6,406 nt of DNA from an uncultured Clostridium sp. Its GTDB lineage: Bacteria; Bacillota; Clostridia; TANB77; CAG-508. Below, in pieces: positions 5,755 to 6,406 of the stretch. The position numbers and the translations under genes were made by a program. The stretch covers positions 1 to 6,406 of the forward strand of contig CALYZR010000039.1 of assembly GCA_945610215.1 (NCBI GenBank), written 5' to 3'. Below the pieces are notes generated by a model. It searched no databases. It saw only the letters and a list, made by a program, of their open reading frames with translations, and was not told the DNA's origin. How positions within the stretch are numbered: position 1 is the stretch's first letter; every line of letters starts with the position of its first letter.

Positions 5755-6406
5755 TTGTATTGTTCTGTATTTAAAAAGTTCATTACTAAATCTATTATCA
5801 CACTCTTCTCTTTTGGATTTGATTCTGCTATCAACAAAGTCAATGCTGCTAGTGTATTGTTATCAATAATTTGTTTTCCATTTTTATATAAAATCTTATA
5901 AAAATTCAAAAAATATATAAATAGTGTTGCTGCTATTCTTTTATTACCATCTGTAAAAGTATGGTTTTTTACTATTAAATATAAAAAGTTTGCTCCTTTT
6001 TCTTCTATGCTTTTGTATATATCTTGTCCATCAAAGCTTTGATAGATATTGCCTATAATTGATTCTAATCCTCTATCTCTTTCAATCGCAAACAAAGTAC
6101 TTTCTTCATTAAATTTAAGTTTATTTATTATCTCTATGCATTGTTTATACTCTATTTTTCTATTGTCTATATTTCCATTTATCTTTTTTAGTGTCTTGTG
6201 ATCATATTCATCTAATAAATTTAATGCTTTTGAATATTCTCCTATTACTTTTAATATTTCTTTTGCATCATTATTTTCTAATCTTTCATCTATACGATTT
6301 GCTATATCTATTAATTTTATTGTCTTTTCTAAATATTCTAACCTTTTTTGATTTACTGCATTTCCTTTTATCATATAGTCCTTTAAGATTTTATTTGCCC
6401 ATTGTC
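5751..6406 (-). CDS. RhuM-type protein with C-terminal Fic/Doc domain (5' end outside window)
   Basis: The frame stays open to the window edge, so 217 residues of a longer protein are visible; the ATG at 6374 is internal. The first visible residues, QWANKILKDYMIKG followed by NQKRL, match the end of the RhuM domain (family pattern W-A-x-x-x-L-x-x-Y-x-x-x-G...RL). A linker helix region follows. Near visible residues 148-156 is HTFTDGNKR, then IAATLF, a Fic-family active site. Canonical Fic AMP-transferases have HPFx(D/E)GNGR; Doc kinases have HxFxDANKR. The Lys in place of the second Gly makes this Doc-like, so phosphotransfer rather than AMPylation is possible, but activity cannot be settled from sequence. 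Such proteins are typical of accessory regions and may act as toxins; no antitoxin gene is visible downstream. Stop TGA. No in-frame CGG codon. Confidence 0.85.
   Translation of the reverse strand, partial: QWANKILKDYMIKGNAVNQKRLEYLEKTIKLIDIANRIDERLENNDAKEILKVIGEYSKALNLLDEYDHKTLKKINGNIDNRKIEYKQCIEIINKLKFNEESTLFAIERDRGLESIIGNIYQSFDGQDIYKSIEEKGANFLYLIVKNHTFTDGNKRIAATLFIYFLNFYKILYKNGKQIIDNNTLAALTLLIAESNPKEKSVIIDLVMNFLNTEQYN

Noticed and set aside
5693..5760. CopY or CsoR operator upstream of copA
   Set aside because: No TACANNTGTA box and no GC-rich inverted repeat is present around the promoter.
6372..6374. ATG as start of the Fic protein
   Set aside because: The frame is open upstream to the window edge and reads QWANKILKDY, matching the RhuM domain end, with no ribosome binding site before the ATG.
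1..6406. tRNA, rRNA, CRISPR array, complete insertion sequence or riboswitch
   Set aside because: No cloverleaf-like sequence, regular spaced repeats, transposase gene or conserved leader is recognisable; gaps between genes are about 60 nt or less.

Overview
The window is strongly AT-rich. Every gene I can support lies on the minus strand, so transcription runs from position 6406 towards 1. The base composition, strong Shine-Dalgarno sequences (AGGAGG, AGAGGTG), GTG and TTG starts and the protein families suggest a low-GC Firmicute, probably an uncultured anaerobic Clostridia- or Bacilli-type lineage. TGA is used as a stop (Fic gene, 5751) and TGG as Trp, so this is not a Mollicutes-type code.

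Layout in transcription order. (1) 6406-5751: C-terminal part of a RhuM-type protein ending in a Fic/Doc domain, cut by the window edge. (2) A TTGACA-N17-TAAAAT promoter overlapping the end of that gene. (3) 5692-3278: a Cu+-exporting P1B-type ATPase (copA) of 803 residues if three single-base +1 shifts are allowed, with an HMA domain at each end. (4) Inside its 3' end, a second well-placed ribosome binding site and ATG that could yield a free 67-residue CopZ-like copper chaperone. (5) 3285-925: a long U32-family (RlhA/PrtC-like) protein overlapping the copA stop by 8 nt. (6) 872-375: an Amidase_6-type cysteine hydrolase. (7) 324-64: an 86-residue small protein of uncertain family. (8) 63-1: non-coding end with short palindromes.

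The standout observation is in copA. Its reading frame is broken exactly three times. Each break has the same form: an in-frame CGG codon followed by A, where skipping the C restores the frame through GGA (Gly). The sites fit RRY-CGG-ARU-A. These are the only in-frame CGG codons I find in any gene of the window. CGGA also occurs three times within genes in another phase (4805, 3773, 1252) with no frame break, one copy being the same CGGAGTA 7-mer as site 1. All catalytic motifs and every other codon of copA are intact. I infer that CGG is unassigned or starved in this organism and that the ribosome makes a +1 shift at CGG-A, with tRNA-Gly pairing out of frame. Sequencing error or recent gene decay are the main alternatives.

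Functionally, copA, the possible internal copZ and the U32 gene form a coupled unit behind one promoter. The amidase and the small protein follow in the same direction with gaps of about 50 nt and no obvious terminator between them.
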